Assembly (NCBI RefSeq): GCF_003315205.1
Contig: NZ_QNRR01000003.1
Coordinates: 248,001-312,000 of the forward strand
Direction of reading: 5' to 3'
DNA: 64,000 nt
Source of the DNA: Roseimicrobium gellanilyticum
GTDB taxonomy: Bacteria; Verrucomicrobiota; Verrucomicrobiia; Verrucomicrobiales; Verrucomicrobiaceae
The notes below the pieces were generated by a model. It saw only the letters and a program-made list of their open reading frames with translations. It did not search any database and had not been told where the DNA came from. A program made the translations under genes and the position numbers. Positions 8,595 through 16,638 of the stretch are shown one piece after another (position 1 is the stretch's first letter; every line of letters begins with the position of its first letter).

Positions 8595-9761
8595 TTACCC
8601 GCGCAATCTTCGCGAAATCCCATCCACCAATCGCGCCCCCGCTTCACGCAGTGTCGCCTCGCTCTTCGCAAAGTGAAAGCGAACCATCTGCTTCGTCGGC
8701 TCGCGGAAAAAGCTGGAACCCGGCACGCCAGCCACACCGGCCTCTGTCACCATCCACCCGGCTGCACTGGTGTCATCTGCAAAGCCCAGCTCAGACACAT
8801 CCAGCATCACATAGTAGGCCCCCTGAGGCTCCGTGTAAGTCAGTCCTGTGTCGCGAAGGAGTTTCAAGAACACCTCACGCTTCAGGCTGTAGAGATCTCT
8901 CAGTCCTTCATAGTAGCTGTCGGGAAGTTCGAGTCCTGCGATGGCCGCCTCCTGCAGTGGCGCTGCGGCGCCCACGGTGAGAAAATCATGCACCTTCCTT
9001 GCCTGCCGGATCACCGGCGCGCTGGCCTGTACATATCCCAGGCGCCAGCCGGTGATGGAGTACGTTTTGGAGAGTGAATTGCAGGTGATCGTCCTCTCAA
9101 AAGCCCCCGGGAGCGCGGCGAAATGCACGTGCTCATGGCCAGCATACACGATGTGCTCATACGGTTCGTCCGTGATCACAAAGGCATCATGCTCCTCAGC
9201 CAGCCGAAGAATCTGCAGCAACTCCTCCCGTGTGAATACCTTGCCCGTGGGATTGGAGGGATTGCACACGATGATGGCCTTGGGCTTCTGCTGAAACGCC
9301 TTCACAAGCTCTTCCATGGAAATGCCAAAGTCTGGTGGCATCAGTGGTACAAAGATGGGCTGCGCCCCGGAGAGAATCGCGTCGGCCGCATAGTTCTCGT
9401 AGAACGGGGAGAACACGATGACCTTGTCCCCCGGATTGCAGGCAGTCATCATGGCCACCATCATCGCCTCCGTGCTGCCACAGGTCACCACCAGATGCTC
9501 ATCCGGATCCAGAGCCAGCCCGGAAAATCGCGAAATCTTCGCTGCCAGGGCCGCTCGGAATCTCGGCGCCCCCCAGGTAACCGAGTACTGGTGGAAATCC
9601 CCTCTCGTTGCCCGCTCAAGCGCCACCAACAATTCTTCCGGTGGACCAAAGTCAGGGAACCCTTGTGAGAGATTGATGGCCCCATGCTGGTTGGCCATTC
9701 GGGTCATGCCTCGGATGACCGATTCGGAAAAATTCGTGAGGCGCGTAGAAGTGTCAGGCAT
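8595..9761 (-). CDS. PLP-dependent class I/II aminotransferase
   Basis: A fold-type I aminotransferase of 388 residues, cytoplasmic. Family blocks are INLSQGFPDFGPPEEL, HQYSVTWGAPRFRAALA, VVTCGSTEAMMVAMM, IIVCNPSNPTGKVFT, ITDEPYEHIVY, the PLP-lysine segment NSLSKTYSITGWRLGY and VGVPGSSFF-like AGVPGSSFFREP near the C-terminus. This pattern matches the methionine/kynurenine aminotransferase subgroup (YbdL/KAT-like) more than AspC. The ATG at 9761 gives the normal N-terminus; the 15 extra upstream codons of the open frame are not family-like. It lies 78 bases downstream of tRNA-Arg on the same strand and is the last chromosomal gene before the mobile element. Confidence 0.92.
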   Translation of the reverse strand: MPDTSTRLTNFSESVIRGMTRMANQHGAINLSQGFPDFGPPEELLVALERATRGDFHQYSVTWGAPRFRAALAAKISRFSGLALDPDEHLVVTCGSTEAMMVAMMTACNPGDKVIVFSPFYENYAADAILSGAQPIFVPLMPPDFGISMEELVKAFQQKPKAIIVCNPSNPTGKVFTREELLQILRLAEEHDAFVITDEPYEHIVYAGHEHVHFAALPGAFERTITCNSLSKTYSITGWRLGYVQASAPVIRQARKVHDFLTVGAAAPLQEAAIAGLELPDSYYEGLRDLYSLKREVFLKLLRDTGLTYTEPQGAYYVMLDVSELGFADDTSAAGWMVTEAGVAGVPGSSFFREPTKQMVRFHFAKSEATLREAGARLVDGISRRLRG

Positions 9762-9838
9762 TCGCGTGCGACTTAACCGAAGCCCACCGATTCGCAAGTC
9801 TCCCACCCTGCATCCAGGTCAGACCGGCAAAAGCCTGG

Positions 9839-9910
9839 CGTCCCCGTCAGGAATCGAACCTGAATTTAGGGTTTAGGAAACCCTCGTTCTATCCGTTGAA
9901 CTACGGGGAC
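9839..9910 (-). tRNA. tRNA-Arg (anticodon CCT)
   Basis: Reading the minus strand, a complete 72-base cloverleaf can be folded. The acceptor stem is GTCCCCG with CGGGGAC, the D arm is GTTC...GAAC, the anticodon arm is AGGGT-TTCCTAA-ACCCT with anticodon CCT, and the T arm is TCAGG-TTCGATT-CCTGA. CCA is not encoded. It is the integration target of the mobile element: bases 9876-9910, the half from the anticodon loop to the 5' end, are repeated at 49354-49388. The sequence upstream of the tRNA (from 9911 rightward) therefore belongs to the element. Confidence 0.95.
9876..9910. repeat. attL: 35-bp direct repeat within tRNA-Arg
   Basis: Identical over 35 bases to 49354-49388, beginning GGAAACCCTCGTTCTATCCG on the plus strand. 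It corresponds to the anticodon loop, anticodon stem, D arm and 5' acceptor strand of the tRNA. The match stops exactly at the tRNA 5' end on one side and in the anticodon loop on the other. Confidence 0.92.
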
Positions 9911-10310
9911 TTGTTAATTATGAGAACTTTACATCAATCAAATCGCCCCTAAAACCCCAAAGTTGCACCAAAAGTTGCACCTGCTGGGTCGTAAGTGCGT
10001 TGGTGTTTCGGGAGGTTTGAGAAAGTGGCATGAGCGGCTGAAGATGGCGAATTCTACGACCAAAGCAACACTCTTTCATTCACCTTAAACACTCCCGTAC
10101 GGGGGCGTATCGTCGTCAAAGTTGCCTCCAACCACCCCCTGAATAACTTTTTCCCGGTACACTCACTTGGACCTGGAAACCCAGCACCGAATTCACGTCA
10201 AGGTAGGCACTCTGCTACCACCTGAGTAAAGCCCCCGGCTAAATCGCTCAATGCCTCAAGTGCGGAGACAACCACAGACCTGAAAGCCCCACCCTCAAAC
10301 GAAAGACACG
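9911..10310. other. Gene-free left end of the element
   Basis: About 400 bases without a convincing gene. Visible items are a CATAAT hexamer read leftward 7 bases before the tRNA 5' end (possible -10 for the re-promoted tRNA), the 26-bp end repeat, a GTTT/GGTTTGAG-type motif around 10002-10022 that resembles sequences beside the right-end repeat, and the small palindrome CCCGTACGGG at about 10094. Confidence 0.5.
9959..9984. repeat. Left 26-bp end repeat, candidate integrase arm-type site
   Basis: This 26-base stretch contains two tandem GTTGCACC units 12 bases apart and is identical, in the same orientation, to 49250-49275 near the other end of the element. It lies 49 bases inside attL. Paired direct repeats at both ends are what arm-type binding sites of a lambda-type tyrosine integrase look like; the binding role is an inference. 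Confidence 0.6.
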
Positions 10311-10424
10311 ATGACAGAACGCGAAACACTGCAACGAATCGTAGATGACACGAACAAGCTGGCCCGGCTGTTCTATGCCTCGCAAGGCTACCACGGGCTT
10401 TCAACTGAAAGACGAAGAACCTGA
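10311..10424 (+). pseudogene. Short 37-residue gene fragment
   Basis: An ATG-initiated frame of 37 residues starting MTERETLQRIVDDTNKLARL and continuing FYASQGYHG before an early stop. The helix plus aromatic motif (NKLARLFYASQGY) looks like the N-terminus of a longer small protein that has lost its C-terminal part, because the sequence turns non-protein-like after GYHG. It overlaps the unknown minus-strand gene at 10388. It may instead be a genuine micro-protein. Confidence 0.35.
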
Positions 10425-10732
10425 TTCGATAGGTCTAGCGTAAAAAAAGTTCCGGCTAGGCATGGAGCTTCGCCGGGTGCCTCAACAACAGACAATAGGA
10501 CTGTTCCATGCTTCTCATCGTCGTCAGACCTCATTTTGCATCGGATTACTGTAATCGAATCCTCAATTGCAGAGGGACCGAAGCGCTCCCTACAATAGCT
10601 AAGAAAAAAGGGTAGGACTTCGGTGCGGCGTTGAGTCAGCACATCCTTCACAAGTTCTTGTCGTGTAAATTGGAGGGCCACCCTGCCCAACATGCTGGCC
10701 CAGTCTTTTGATAATCCAAGTTCGAAGTTCAT
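10388..10732 (-). CDS. Unknown 114-residue protein
   Basis: An open frame beginning MNFELGLSKDWASMLGRVAL, with an amphipathic helical N-terminal half (RQELVKDVLTQRRTEVLPFF) and a beta-like C-terminal half (ITVIRCKMRSDDDEK, GTVLLSVVEAP, TFFTLDLSNQVLRLSVE). I recognise no family, membrane segment or catalytic motif. An in-frame start 15 bases further upstream is possible. It lies alone near the left end of the element, downstream of and on the same strand as the 497-residue unknown gene, 210 bases away. Confidence 0.5.
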   Translation of the reverse strand: MNFELGLSKDWASMLGRVALQFTRQELVKDVLTQRRTEVLPFFLSYCRERFGPSAIEDSITVIRCKMRSDDDEKHGTVLLSVVEAPGEAPCLAGTFFTLDLSNQVLRLSVESPW

Positions 10733-10942
10733 AAGGGGAAGACACATGCAACACCTCCCAAATAGGGCGTCGGGATGCCTATTGGCACCGCGGTAGACTA
10801 CGAAGCGAGCACTAACTGTCCATTTCTTTTCAGTCTGTAGCCTCTCCTAAAGCACTGAAGAAGGCGGTTGAGGGTTTGCCGGATTTTACAGTCTTAAGGG
10901 TGGAGGCTCTCACACCAACACTACGGAAACCTTGGTGACGAC

Positions 10943-12436
10943 CTAATCCACCAGCGGATCTATTCCGCAATCTTGACACAGCTTTTTGTACCTCTCGAGG
11001 TGACGCGACTTCACCCTCCGATAATTGTCGCCCAGAGTCTGATTAAGAAAGATCTCCCGGTCAATTGCCTCGATGAGATTCCAATCATAGCGCTCACCCT
11101 TTTCCGGCTCTCCCGCAAGCAAACTCAAGCTATCCCTCCGATGGAAGACAAGGTGTTCCCCGCGAATATGAGTCAAAATTTGCTCCAATGGCTCTCGCAG
11201 ATCGACGGTCGCCATTGGTGATTTCTTGAGCACAAAAGAGTACACACGATCCAACCGCATGGGCCACAGGTAGTACAATGCGGCTCGTTCCTTAGCACCC
11301 AGCCATGCCCACGGTACCTTGAAGGGCTCATAAACGATCCTTCCAGTCACCCGAGCACGAAATTCGTAAAAGTACGCGCTTCGCTCCCAATTGTCTTCGA
11401 ACAGCTGCCACGCACTGGAACCAAATCGATTTTCGGGATCATTCCACCACCACAATCCAGATTTCTCAAGCTGATCTTCCTTCGGCTTACTGTCTCCAAA
11501 TTCAAACATTGGCGCTCCTTGGTACGCAAAAGACAACTTCCGGGGCCCCCCGGGGCTACTATCACCCAACGTTCGGGCAATTTCCACAATCACAGAGCCA
11601 GGTACACTTTCTCCCAAAGATGCACCTTGGGTCAGCCATTCTTTAACGCGAGGTTTAGTCCATTGCTTTGCGGGGATGCTCCCAAATCCAATCCTCGCTG
11701 TCCGATTACCGAACAATTCCCCTAGGCAGTCGGAAGACCGGTCAGTAGGCGCGTTAGCTCGAATATAACGCTCGAATAGATGTCCCCTCTCCTCTATCGA
11801 CGCCGACTTCCAGCCTTCATTCTGAGACATCATTGCACCGTACCAAGTTAGCGCCATCTTGTGCGATGGAAATGTCAAGGCTGGTGCTTTGTTGATGTCA
11901 GCGTATCCCCGAATCAGAGAATGGATCTTGCGCTCAAACAAGGTTCTATCGACCGCGCTGGCCGAGGCCCCCGTTCCGCTAGCGTTCATACTCTGCATGT
12001 CCGCTTTTACACAATCAAGGTCAGGTGCCAGAAGCTTCAAAAATGGCTCAACAAACCCCTCAGAAATTCGTAAGAGCGCTTCTACCCAGTCGGCGTCCCC
12101 GATTCTAACCAAGTAGCAGCGATAGCGGTCAGTAATTTCACATGCGACTGGATAGGCGGACCAATCTTGCGAAAGAGATACATGAAGCGCTACGGCAGGG
12201 ATAAGCCCCATCCGCACTGGCGGCCTCAGCACCACAAGGCTGCGCCTGACTGCTCCGCTGGTAAAGCCTGTGGAATCGGCTGCGGTGCTTCTTAGAATAA
12301 GGTACTCACCCTCCACTGGAACAAACTCCTGAAGGTTCCAGATCTGGGGCAAATCTATCCCGGAAATTCGCACTCCCTTCACCTCGCCACCTACAGCGAG
12401 GGATCGTAGTTGTGAAGCGCTAATTGTTGGACTCAT
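10943..12436 (-). CDS. Unknown 497-residue protein of the element's left end
   Basis: A large soluble protein that I do not recognise. The N-terminal third is beta-rich (GVRISGIDLPQIWNLQEFV, GEYLILRSTAADS, VRRSLVVLRPPVRMG). The middle is helical and contains KIHSLIRGYADINKAPALTF and WYGAMMSQNEGWKSASIEER. The C-terminal third is rich in aromatic residues (SGLWWWNDPENRF, ALYYLWPMRLDRVYSFVL) and ends with CQDCGIDPLVD. There is no signal peptide or membrane segment. The gene points towards attL and stands upstream of the 114-residue unknown; cargo genes at such ends are often defence or anti-defence genes, but nothing in the sequence proves this. Confidence 0.72.
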   Translation of the reverse strand: MSPTISASQLRSLAVGGEVKGVRISGIDLPQIWNLQEFVPVEGEYLILRSTAADSTGFTSGAVRRSLVVLRPPVRMGLIPAVALHVSLSQDWSAYPVACEITDRYRCYLVRIGDADWVEALLRISEGFVEPFLKLLAPDLDCVKADMQSMNASGTGASASAVDRTLFERKIHSLIRGYADINKAPALTFPSHKMALTWYGAMMSQNEGWKSASIEERGHLFERYIRANAPTDRSSDCLGELFGNRTARIGFGSIPAKQWTKPRVKEWLTQGASLGESVPGSVIVEIARTLGDSSPGGPRKLSFAYQGAPMFEFGDSKPKEDQLEKSGLWWWNDPENRFGSSAWQLFEDNWERSAYFYEFRARVTGRIVYEPFKVPWAWLGAKERAALYYLWPMRLDRVYSFVLKKSPMATVDLREPLEQILTHIRGEHLVFHRRDSLSLLAGEPEKGERYDWNLIEAIDREIFLNQTLGDNYRRVKSRHLERYKKLCQDCGIDPLVD

Positions 12437-12599
12437 CTATCACTGGAAGCCTCGGGATATACGTGCGACCCGCCGACGCCGCAAGCATTGTCAACACGAA
12501 ACTACGTCCATTTACCCAGAGAGCAAATTTGGACGTCGTAGGCGGGTGTCATCGGAATCGCTTTGCCGCATGCTATGGACCTAACCACCTCGCACTACT

Positions 12600-12860
12600 G
12601 TGAAACCAAATCGACCTACCACCATCCGACTCCCAAGGTCAGGAACCCCAGACCCCGAAACGGGACTTTCACGCTCGGCACTCAACGCTCTGATTCTTCC
12701 CAGCGTCGCCAACGGTTTTAGACCACCTGTCAGGAGCGTCGTGCTGAAGAAGAAGAACGCGACACGGGGGATTCGCCTCATCGTCGTCGAGTCACTGATT
12801 GCTTACCTGAAGAGCCTGGAAACAGACCAAGCGCCTGAGGATTCACCCGCAGACGGCTAA
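12600..12860 (+). CDS. Small excisionase/regulator-like DNA-binding protein
   Basis: An 86-residue protein from a GTG start. The core TIRLPRSGTPDPETGLSRSA, LNALILP and RGIRLIVVESLIAYLKSL has the layout of small winged-helix excisionase-type proteins that read 'target selected - basic wing - tyrosine/leucine helix': a short helix-turn segment, a Lys/Arg-rich wing (VVLKKKNATRG) and a C-terminal helix. I infer a role as recombination directionality factor or repressor of the element, since it is small, basic, encoded on an element with a tyrosine integrase and upstream of the replication module. Function is not proven by any catalytic motif. Confidence 0.6.
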   Translation: MKPNRPTTIRLPRSGTPDPETGLSRSALNALILPSVANGFRPPVRSVVLKKKNATRGIRLIVVESLIAYLKSLETDQAPEDSPADG

Positions 12861-12942
12861 CTCACACAACCCATTTTCGCCTTCTTGGCGAACGTGCCCT
12901 CAGGCCCACGTGACGCGCCTAGCCTAATCATCAGAAAACAAC

Positions 12943-13692
12943 ATGAACACTAACAATGCACCCCCTATGGACCAACAAGATGTAGAGCGGACCACTTCTG
13001 TTGTAGCAGAAGTGGCCCCGATTCAGTCCGCGAGTATGGACGCTCAGCCAACTAAACCAAAACAACGTAGCACTGCCCTGGCCAAACGCAATGCACCCGA
13101 AACCGCCGTTGTTCTGCTCACTGAGGAACAAAAGCAAGTTCTCGCCGAGCAAGAAACGATCATCACGAAAGGCTTAGACACATTCCTCGAGGTAGGAAGG
13201 GCGTTGGCTGTGATACGAGACCAGAGTCTCTATACCCAGCCGACGTTTGAGCAGTACCTGAAAGAACGGTGGAACTACACTCGCCAAAGAGCATCTCAGC
13301 TCATCAGATGCGCCGATCTGCTCCTTGTCTTGGAAACCAGGGTTGACAGCAAGCTGCTTCCGAAAAACGAAAGAACTGCACGGGAACTTTTGCGCGCGAG
13401 TGAAGACAACCGTGTGAAGGTCCTGGAAATCGCACACGAACGCACAAATGGAAACCCGACTGCAGAAGACCTTGCGAAAGTACGCACTGAACTTGAGCCA
13501 AAGAAGCCAAAGGATCCGACTAAGGTTCCAAAGAAGCGTCCAGTGCCACTGAAGACCGCAGTCAAAGTGGCTACAAAGCTTCAAGAATATCTCAGCACCC
13601 CCTCCCCAGAAGACCTTGAAACAATGGAAGGAGAACTCTTCAAAATTGAACTTAAGATGATTGCAGACAACATCAAAAGACTGGCCGCCTAG
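12943..13692 (+). CDS. DUF3102/ParB-like helix-rich accessory protein
   Basis: A 249-residue soluble protein. After a Pro/Gln-rich leader, the central part (QETIITKGLDTFLEVGRALA, then ESLY-like DQSLYTQPTFEQYLKERWNY, TRQRASQLIRCADLL) matches the pattern seen in plasmid and phage proteins where a 'gLf.iGraL..Ird..lY....tFe.Yc..rw' region precedes a helix-turn-helix. A second helical region near residues 135-165 (NERTARELLRASEDNRVKVL) recalls ParB-type spacing. The C-terminus is Lys/Pro-rich. It is followed by a hairpin at 13715-13745 and lies upstream of the Rep-like gene, so I infer a role in replication control or maintenance. Confidence 0.6.
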   Translation: MNTNNAPPMDQQDVERTTSVVAEVAPIQSASMDAQPTKPKQRSTALAKRNAPETAVVLLTEEQKQVLAEQETIITKGLDTFLEVGRALAVIRDQSLYTQPTFEQYLKERWNYTRQRASQLIRCADLLLVLETRVDSKLLPKNERTARELLRASEDNRVKVLEIAHERTNGNPTAEDLAKVRTELEPKKPKDPTKVPKKRPVPLKTAVKVATKLQEYLSTPSPEDLETMEGELFKIELKMIADNIKRLAA

Positions 13693-13714
13693 TCCTTAGT
13701 CGGCATGCGAGACG

Positions 13715-13745
13715 ATCTCGGCTCTCAGTGAGTGGGAGCCGAGAT
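13715..13745 (+). terminator. Hairpin after the DUF3102-like gene
   Basis: A perfect 10-bp stem, ATCTCGGCTC with GAGCCGAGAT, and an 11-base loop, beginning 22 bases after the stop of the upstream gene. There is no T-run, so it may be a weak terminator or an mRNA 3' end stabiliser. Confidence 0.5.
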
Positions 13746-13854
13746 TAAAGCACCGTCGGAAAACCGAAAGATGCCAGACTCGCACTGAATATCTCATCAC
13801 ACGCTGGGATGATTCTCGGTGATTGAGGGGCAATAGAGGTGCAGCCCCCCCTGG

Positions 13855-13920
13855 TTGCATACATATATATCGCACTTATCTTATGCATACTTTCCACTTG
13901 CATTCTGCATAACCTATGAT
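13855..13920 (+). promoter_or_regulatory. AT-rich region with TGCAT repeats and candidate promoters upstream of rep
   Basis: Within this AT-rich stretch TGCAT occurs four times (13856, 13884, 13899, 13906). Two sigma70-like promoters can be drawn: TTGCAT-N16-TATCTT (13855-13882) and TTCCAC-N17-TATGAT (13892-13920). The location directly before a Rep-like gene makes an initiator-binding or origin region plausible, but this is inference. Confidence 0.4.
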
Positions 13921-13943
13921 AGGCTCCAGATCGCATCTTCGCC

Positions 13944-13969
13944 CCAGCCGGGAAATCTCTCCCGGTTGG
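13944..13969 (+). promoter_or_regulatory. Hairpin in the leader of the rep-like gene
   Basis: A 10-bp stem with one G-T pair (CCAGCCGGGA / TCCCGGTTGG) and a 6-base loop ends 22 bases before the ATG at 13992. It would sit in the 5' leader and could modulate initiator expression; no T-run follows. Confidence 0.4.
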
Positions 13970-13991
13970 GCCGAGGATGCCCTAGAAAGCA

Positions 13992-15344
13992 ATGAAAGAA
14001 AAAGACCAACATAGCCAGGGCGGCTCTCAGCCCACGTCAAGCAAGTCAGCATCTCAGTCCCCCTCCGTCGAAGTTTCCGAAAGCACCCCCATTCTGGATG
14101 CTTCCGCAAGGTTCGCAGAGGAAATCGAAGGCCCCAAGCAGGCTCAGGAAATATCAGCAGAGAGCAGCAACCGGTCAGATTCCGGAACTGCGCCTCTAAA
14201 AGATGATGATATACTAATCTCTCCTTCATCTCCCCATTTATTCATTCCCTCCCCTGTTTCAGCTTCTCGTGATTACAGTCTAATCCTTGACGGTCCTCGT
14301 GCTGTCTCCCCTGTAATCATCCAAGCTCCCACTGGCCCACAGACAATTCACAAGGTGGCCGGGGTTGGTGGAGCGCCGAAAGGCGAGAAGAAGACCCCGA
14401 ATACCTATAAGCGCATGGACCAACTCAACTGGTTCTCCTGGGATGAATTGGAAGCAAATGGAACACTACTGTCGGATAAGCAGAATCGGTTCCTGAGGGT
14501 AGCCAACACCAAGCGCACTCAGTATCAGGATGGTTTCGACAAGGGGAACTACTTTGAAAACATCTACCCACTCATTGTCTCCAACTACACCAAGTCCGAA
14601 AAGATTGTCTACTGTGGAAACATACTCAATGGGAAGAAAGTGCCCTGTCATCAATGGGCCTTCTGCAGTAAGTGCGCCTACGTGACTGGGATGGAATCAA
14701 GTCTCATGTATGCTCCGGCATTTAGTGAGACCAACTTTTTCCACCTCACATGCTCCTTCAATGGTCATCACTCTCTGGGTTCAACAAACTACCCAGTGAT
14801 GCAGGACTACTGGGAGGCCAATGAAGCAGCAGTCCGTCATCTTCTCAAAAGTGGCTGGATCGATGGTGCCTGTGTGGTTCATGAATTGGCTCTGCACAGC
14901 TTCGTTCCTGTTCGTGTGGTTCCCCATTCTCACGTCGTCATCACTGCGGATCGAATCAGTCCCGAATTGAAGCCTGCCCTTGTGGACTTCCTCACGAATC
15001 AACCAGGAATCGAAATGCCCCCTTCCATTGATGTTCGTCTCATTGACCATCAACGCGGCTTGGATCGTGTGCTCAAGTATCAAACTGAAGCCATCGACAT
15101 CAAACAAGCCTACGACACTGCCTGGCACAATCAGGTCGACACTGACCGGAAAGGCGCCATCGAACTGAATCAGCAATTGAAGGAATTCCTCGAATCATAC
15201 GGGGCATCCATCTATGGTTTCCCCCGAGTCATTCGCATGGGCAACCTACGACCCGGAACAAAGTCCTACATCGGCAAACTTCAGAAGGAACTGCGCAAGG
15301 CGTCCAAGCGTAAAAGAGCAAAGGCCAAGAAACAGCGTTCTTAG
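13992..15344 (+). CDS. Rolling-circle-type replication initiator-like protein
   Basis: A 450-residue protein with a Ser/Pro-rich N-terminal 130 residues followed by a folded domain. The domain order recalls Rep proteins of rolling-circle plasmids: a cysteine cluster (C208, C219, C225, C228; CHQWAFCSKCAY), a hydrophobic strand (FFHLTCSFNG), a two-histidine motif in a hydrophobic strand (VVPHSHVVITAD, H312 and H314) comparable to the metal-binding HxH motif, and a later KYQTEAID segment near Y363 where the nicking tyrosine would be expected. The usual lysine after that tyrosine is a glutamate, so the match is partial. Ends with a basic KRKRAKAKKQRS tail. Alternative: another zinc-binding DNA enzyme. 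The nearby TGCAT repeats fit an origin. Confidence 0.5.
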   Translation: MKEKDQHSQGGSQPTSSKSASQSPSVEVSESTPILDASARFAEEIEGPKQAQEISAESSNRSDSGTAPLKDDDILISPSSPHLFIPSPVSASRDYSLILDGPRAVSPVIIQAPTGPQTIHKVAGVGGAPKGEKKTPNTYKRMDQLNWFSWDELEANGTLLSDKQNRFLRVANTKRTQYQDGFDKGNYFENIYPLIVSNYTKSEKIVYCGNILNGKKVPCHQWAFCSKCAYVTGMESSLMYAPAFSETNFFHLTCSFNGHHSLGSTNYPVMQDYWEANEAAVRHLLKSGWIDGACVVHELALHSFVPVRVVPHSHVVITADRISPELKPALVDFLTNQPGIEMPPSIDVRLIDHQRGLDRVLKYQTEAIDIKQAYDTAWHNQVDTDRKGAIELNQQLKEFLESYGASIYGFPRVIRMGNLRPGTKSYIGKLQKELRKASKRKRAKAKKQRS

Positions 15345-15507
15345 CCCTTCTGATCAACTTTTACCCTTGTCCGCTGTCCTCATACTCCCGAGCCGCAAAG
15401 ACGCACCAGAAAATTCCCCTGTGCGTTCTAGCGGTCAAGGAGCCTCAAGTTACAAGTTTCAAACAAGCATATCAACAATTGGCGCCATCATACGCCAGTC
15501 ATCATTC

Positions 15508-15987
15508 ATGGAAATCGACTCCGAAAATGGAATCACTCAGTCCGTCGTCTTGCACTCAAATCCCAAGTATCTCCCGGAAGGCAGATATACCATGCAGTTC
15601 GACGGCATCACAACCAATCGCGTGCAAACTGGAAATGGCATCCCCTATCAGGTAGTCCGCGTTCATTTCGCCATTCAAACAGCCTTTCATGGCCGGCGAA
15701 AGTTCTACAAACAATACCGCTACGACGAACTCACTCAACTCGTTCGGGACTTGGGGAACTATTTCGACCGGCTCTTCCCCACATCCAGCAAGTCCATCAG
15801 GAGGCGGTTTGCTTTCTTGAATCGGTTCAAAGGGAGGTTTGCCGATGTGCGAGTGAAGACTCTCACTCATTGTCCCAAGAACGGCATGGTCTCTTGTGTC
15901 ACGGAGTATCATGGCTTTGGGTACTTCCGATACCAGGAACATCTCGCGGCACATAAGGATGTTGATTCCGGGACGCTTACTAATTGA
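15508..15987 (+). CDS. Unknown small element protein, possibly ssDNA-binding-like (A)
   Basis: A 159-residue protein starting MEIDSENGITQSVVLHSN. The frame is open further upstream and overlaps the end of the Rep-like gene, but that upstream part is not protein-like, so the ATG at 15508 is chosen. A beta-rich core (LPEGRYTMQFDGITTNRVQT, GIPYQVVRVHFAI, RRKFYKQYRYDELTQLVRD) has the arrangement 'PEGdY.v...........G..v..v.f', seen in DUF669-type phage and plasmid replication proteins and in the convergent gene at 16180. It ends with an aromatic stretch (EYHGFGYFRYQEH). I infer a role in replication or ssDNA handling at low certainty. Confidence 0.55.
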   Translation: MEIDSENGITQSVVLHSNPKYLPEGRYTMQFDGITTNRVQTGNGIPYQVVRVHFAIQTAFHGRRKFYKQYRYDELTQLVRDLGNYFDRLFPTSSKSIRRRFAFLNRFKGRFADVRVKTLTHCPKNGMVSCVTEYHGFGYFRYQEHLAAHKDVDSGTLTN

Positions 15988-16110
15988 GTGTCTCGAAGTC
16001 AGCCCCCTTCGGATGTCCAAAACCTGAAGCGTACGGAGCTTTACCCTACCCAGAGAATAAATCGCTCTTGTTGCTCCATACTGCAAGCGAACTGTCAGCC
16101 CCTAAAAATG

Positions 16111-16155
16111 AATCGCCCAGATGTACCGGCTTTGAGCCACCACATCTGGGCGATT
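16111..16155 (-). terminator. Strong inverted repeat between convergent genes
   Basis: A perfect 14-bp stem, AATCGCCCAGATGT with ACATCTGGGCGATT, and a 17-base loop. Read leftward it is followed by CATTTTTAG, so it can terminate the minus-strand gene at 16180; it may also stop the rightward gene ending at 15987. Confidence 0.65.
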
Positions 16156-16179
16156 GGTTTCGGATTCCCCTTTGTTCTA

Positions 16180-16638
16180 CTACGCTGCTTCGTTCCCTGG
16201 CATCTGGACGAGAATGCCCGGTTTGGTCACGAGTACAACTTTACAGTATGGCTGTTCGTGCTTGCGACTTGGAACATGAACGACTCTCACATCGCATTCC
16301 CTGTCTATCAGAAGGTGCAAGCCCTCCCGCAGAACTTCCCCATCTTCATTAACTACCTCCACGACATCACTGCCCAAGATGGTGTGGAGTTCCGAAAGCA
16401 TCTCGTTTGAGCCTTCGGGGTAGTTCTTGCCGATTTGAAAGTTCCTGAACCGGTCTTTCATGGAGAGTACGTCCCCCACAAATCTCAGTCGCTCCTTACC
16501 TTGTCTGTCGAACTCAATTTTTGCGTCGACCAATCTTATCCTGTAATCTCCTTCGGGTACGATGAAGGAGTTCTCTTTATTACCTCTCACGTTGTCTATT
16601 CTACTTACATAATTTTGATGATGCGGACATTGGCTCAT
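16180..16638 (-). CDS. Unknown small element protein, possibly ssDNA-binding-like (B)
   Basis: A 152-residue protein with ATG start. The core IVPEGDYRIRLVDAKIEFDR, RLRFVGDVLSMKDRF, NYPEGSNEMLSELHTILGSD resembles the protein encoded at 15508 in layout (PEGdY strand, Gly turn, long strand, helix) although the two sequences are strongly diverged. The same pattern is known from DUF669-like phage and plasmid proteins near recombination and replication genes. C-terminal strands DVRVVHVPS and CKVVLVTKPGILVQMP complete a likely OB- or beta-barrel-like fold. It faces the 15508 gene across a strong terminator. No catalytic residues are seen. Confidence 0.55.
   Translation of the reverse strand: MSQCPHHQNYVSRIDNVRGNKENSFIVPEGDYRIRLVDAKIEFDRQGKERLRFVGDVLSMKDRFRNFQIGKNYPEGSNEMLSELHTILGSDVVEVVNEDGEVLREGLHLLIDRECDVRVVHVPSRKHEQPYCKVVLVTKPGILVQMPGNEAA

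Noticed and set aside
16111-16155. Inverted repeat as a miniature transposable element
   Set aside because: Too short, no target duplication, and well placed as a terminator between convergent genes.
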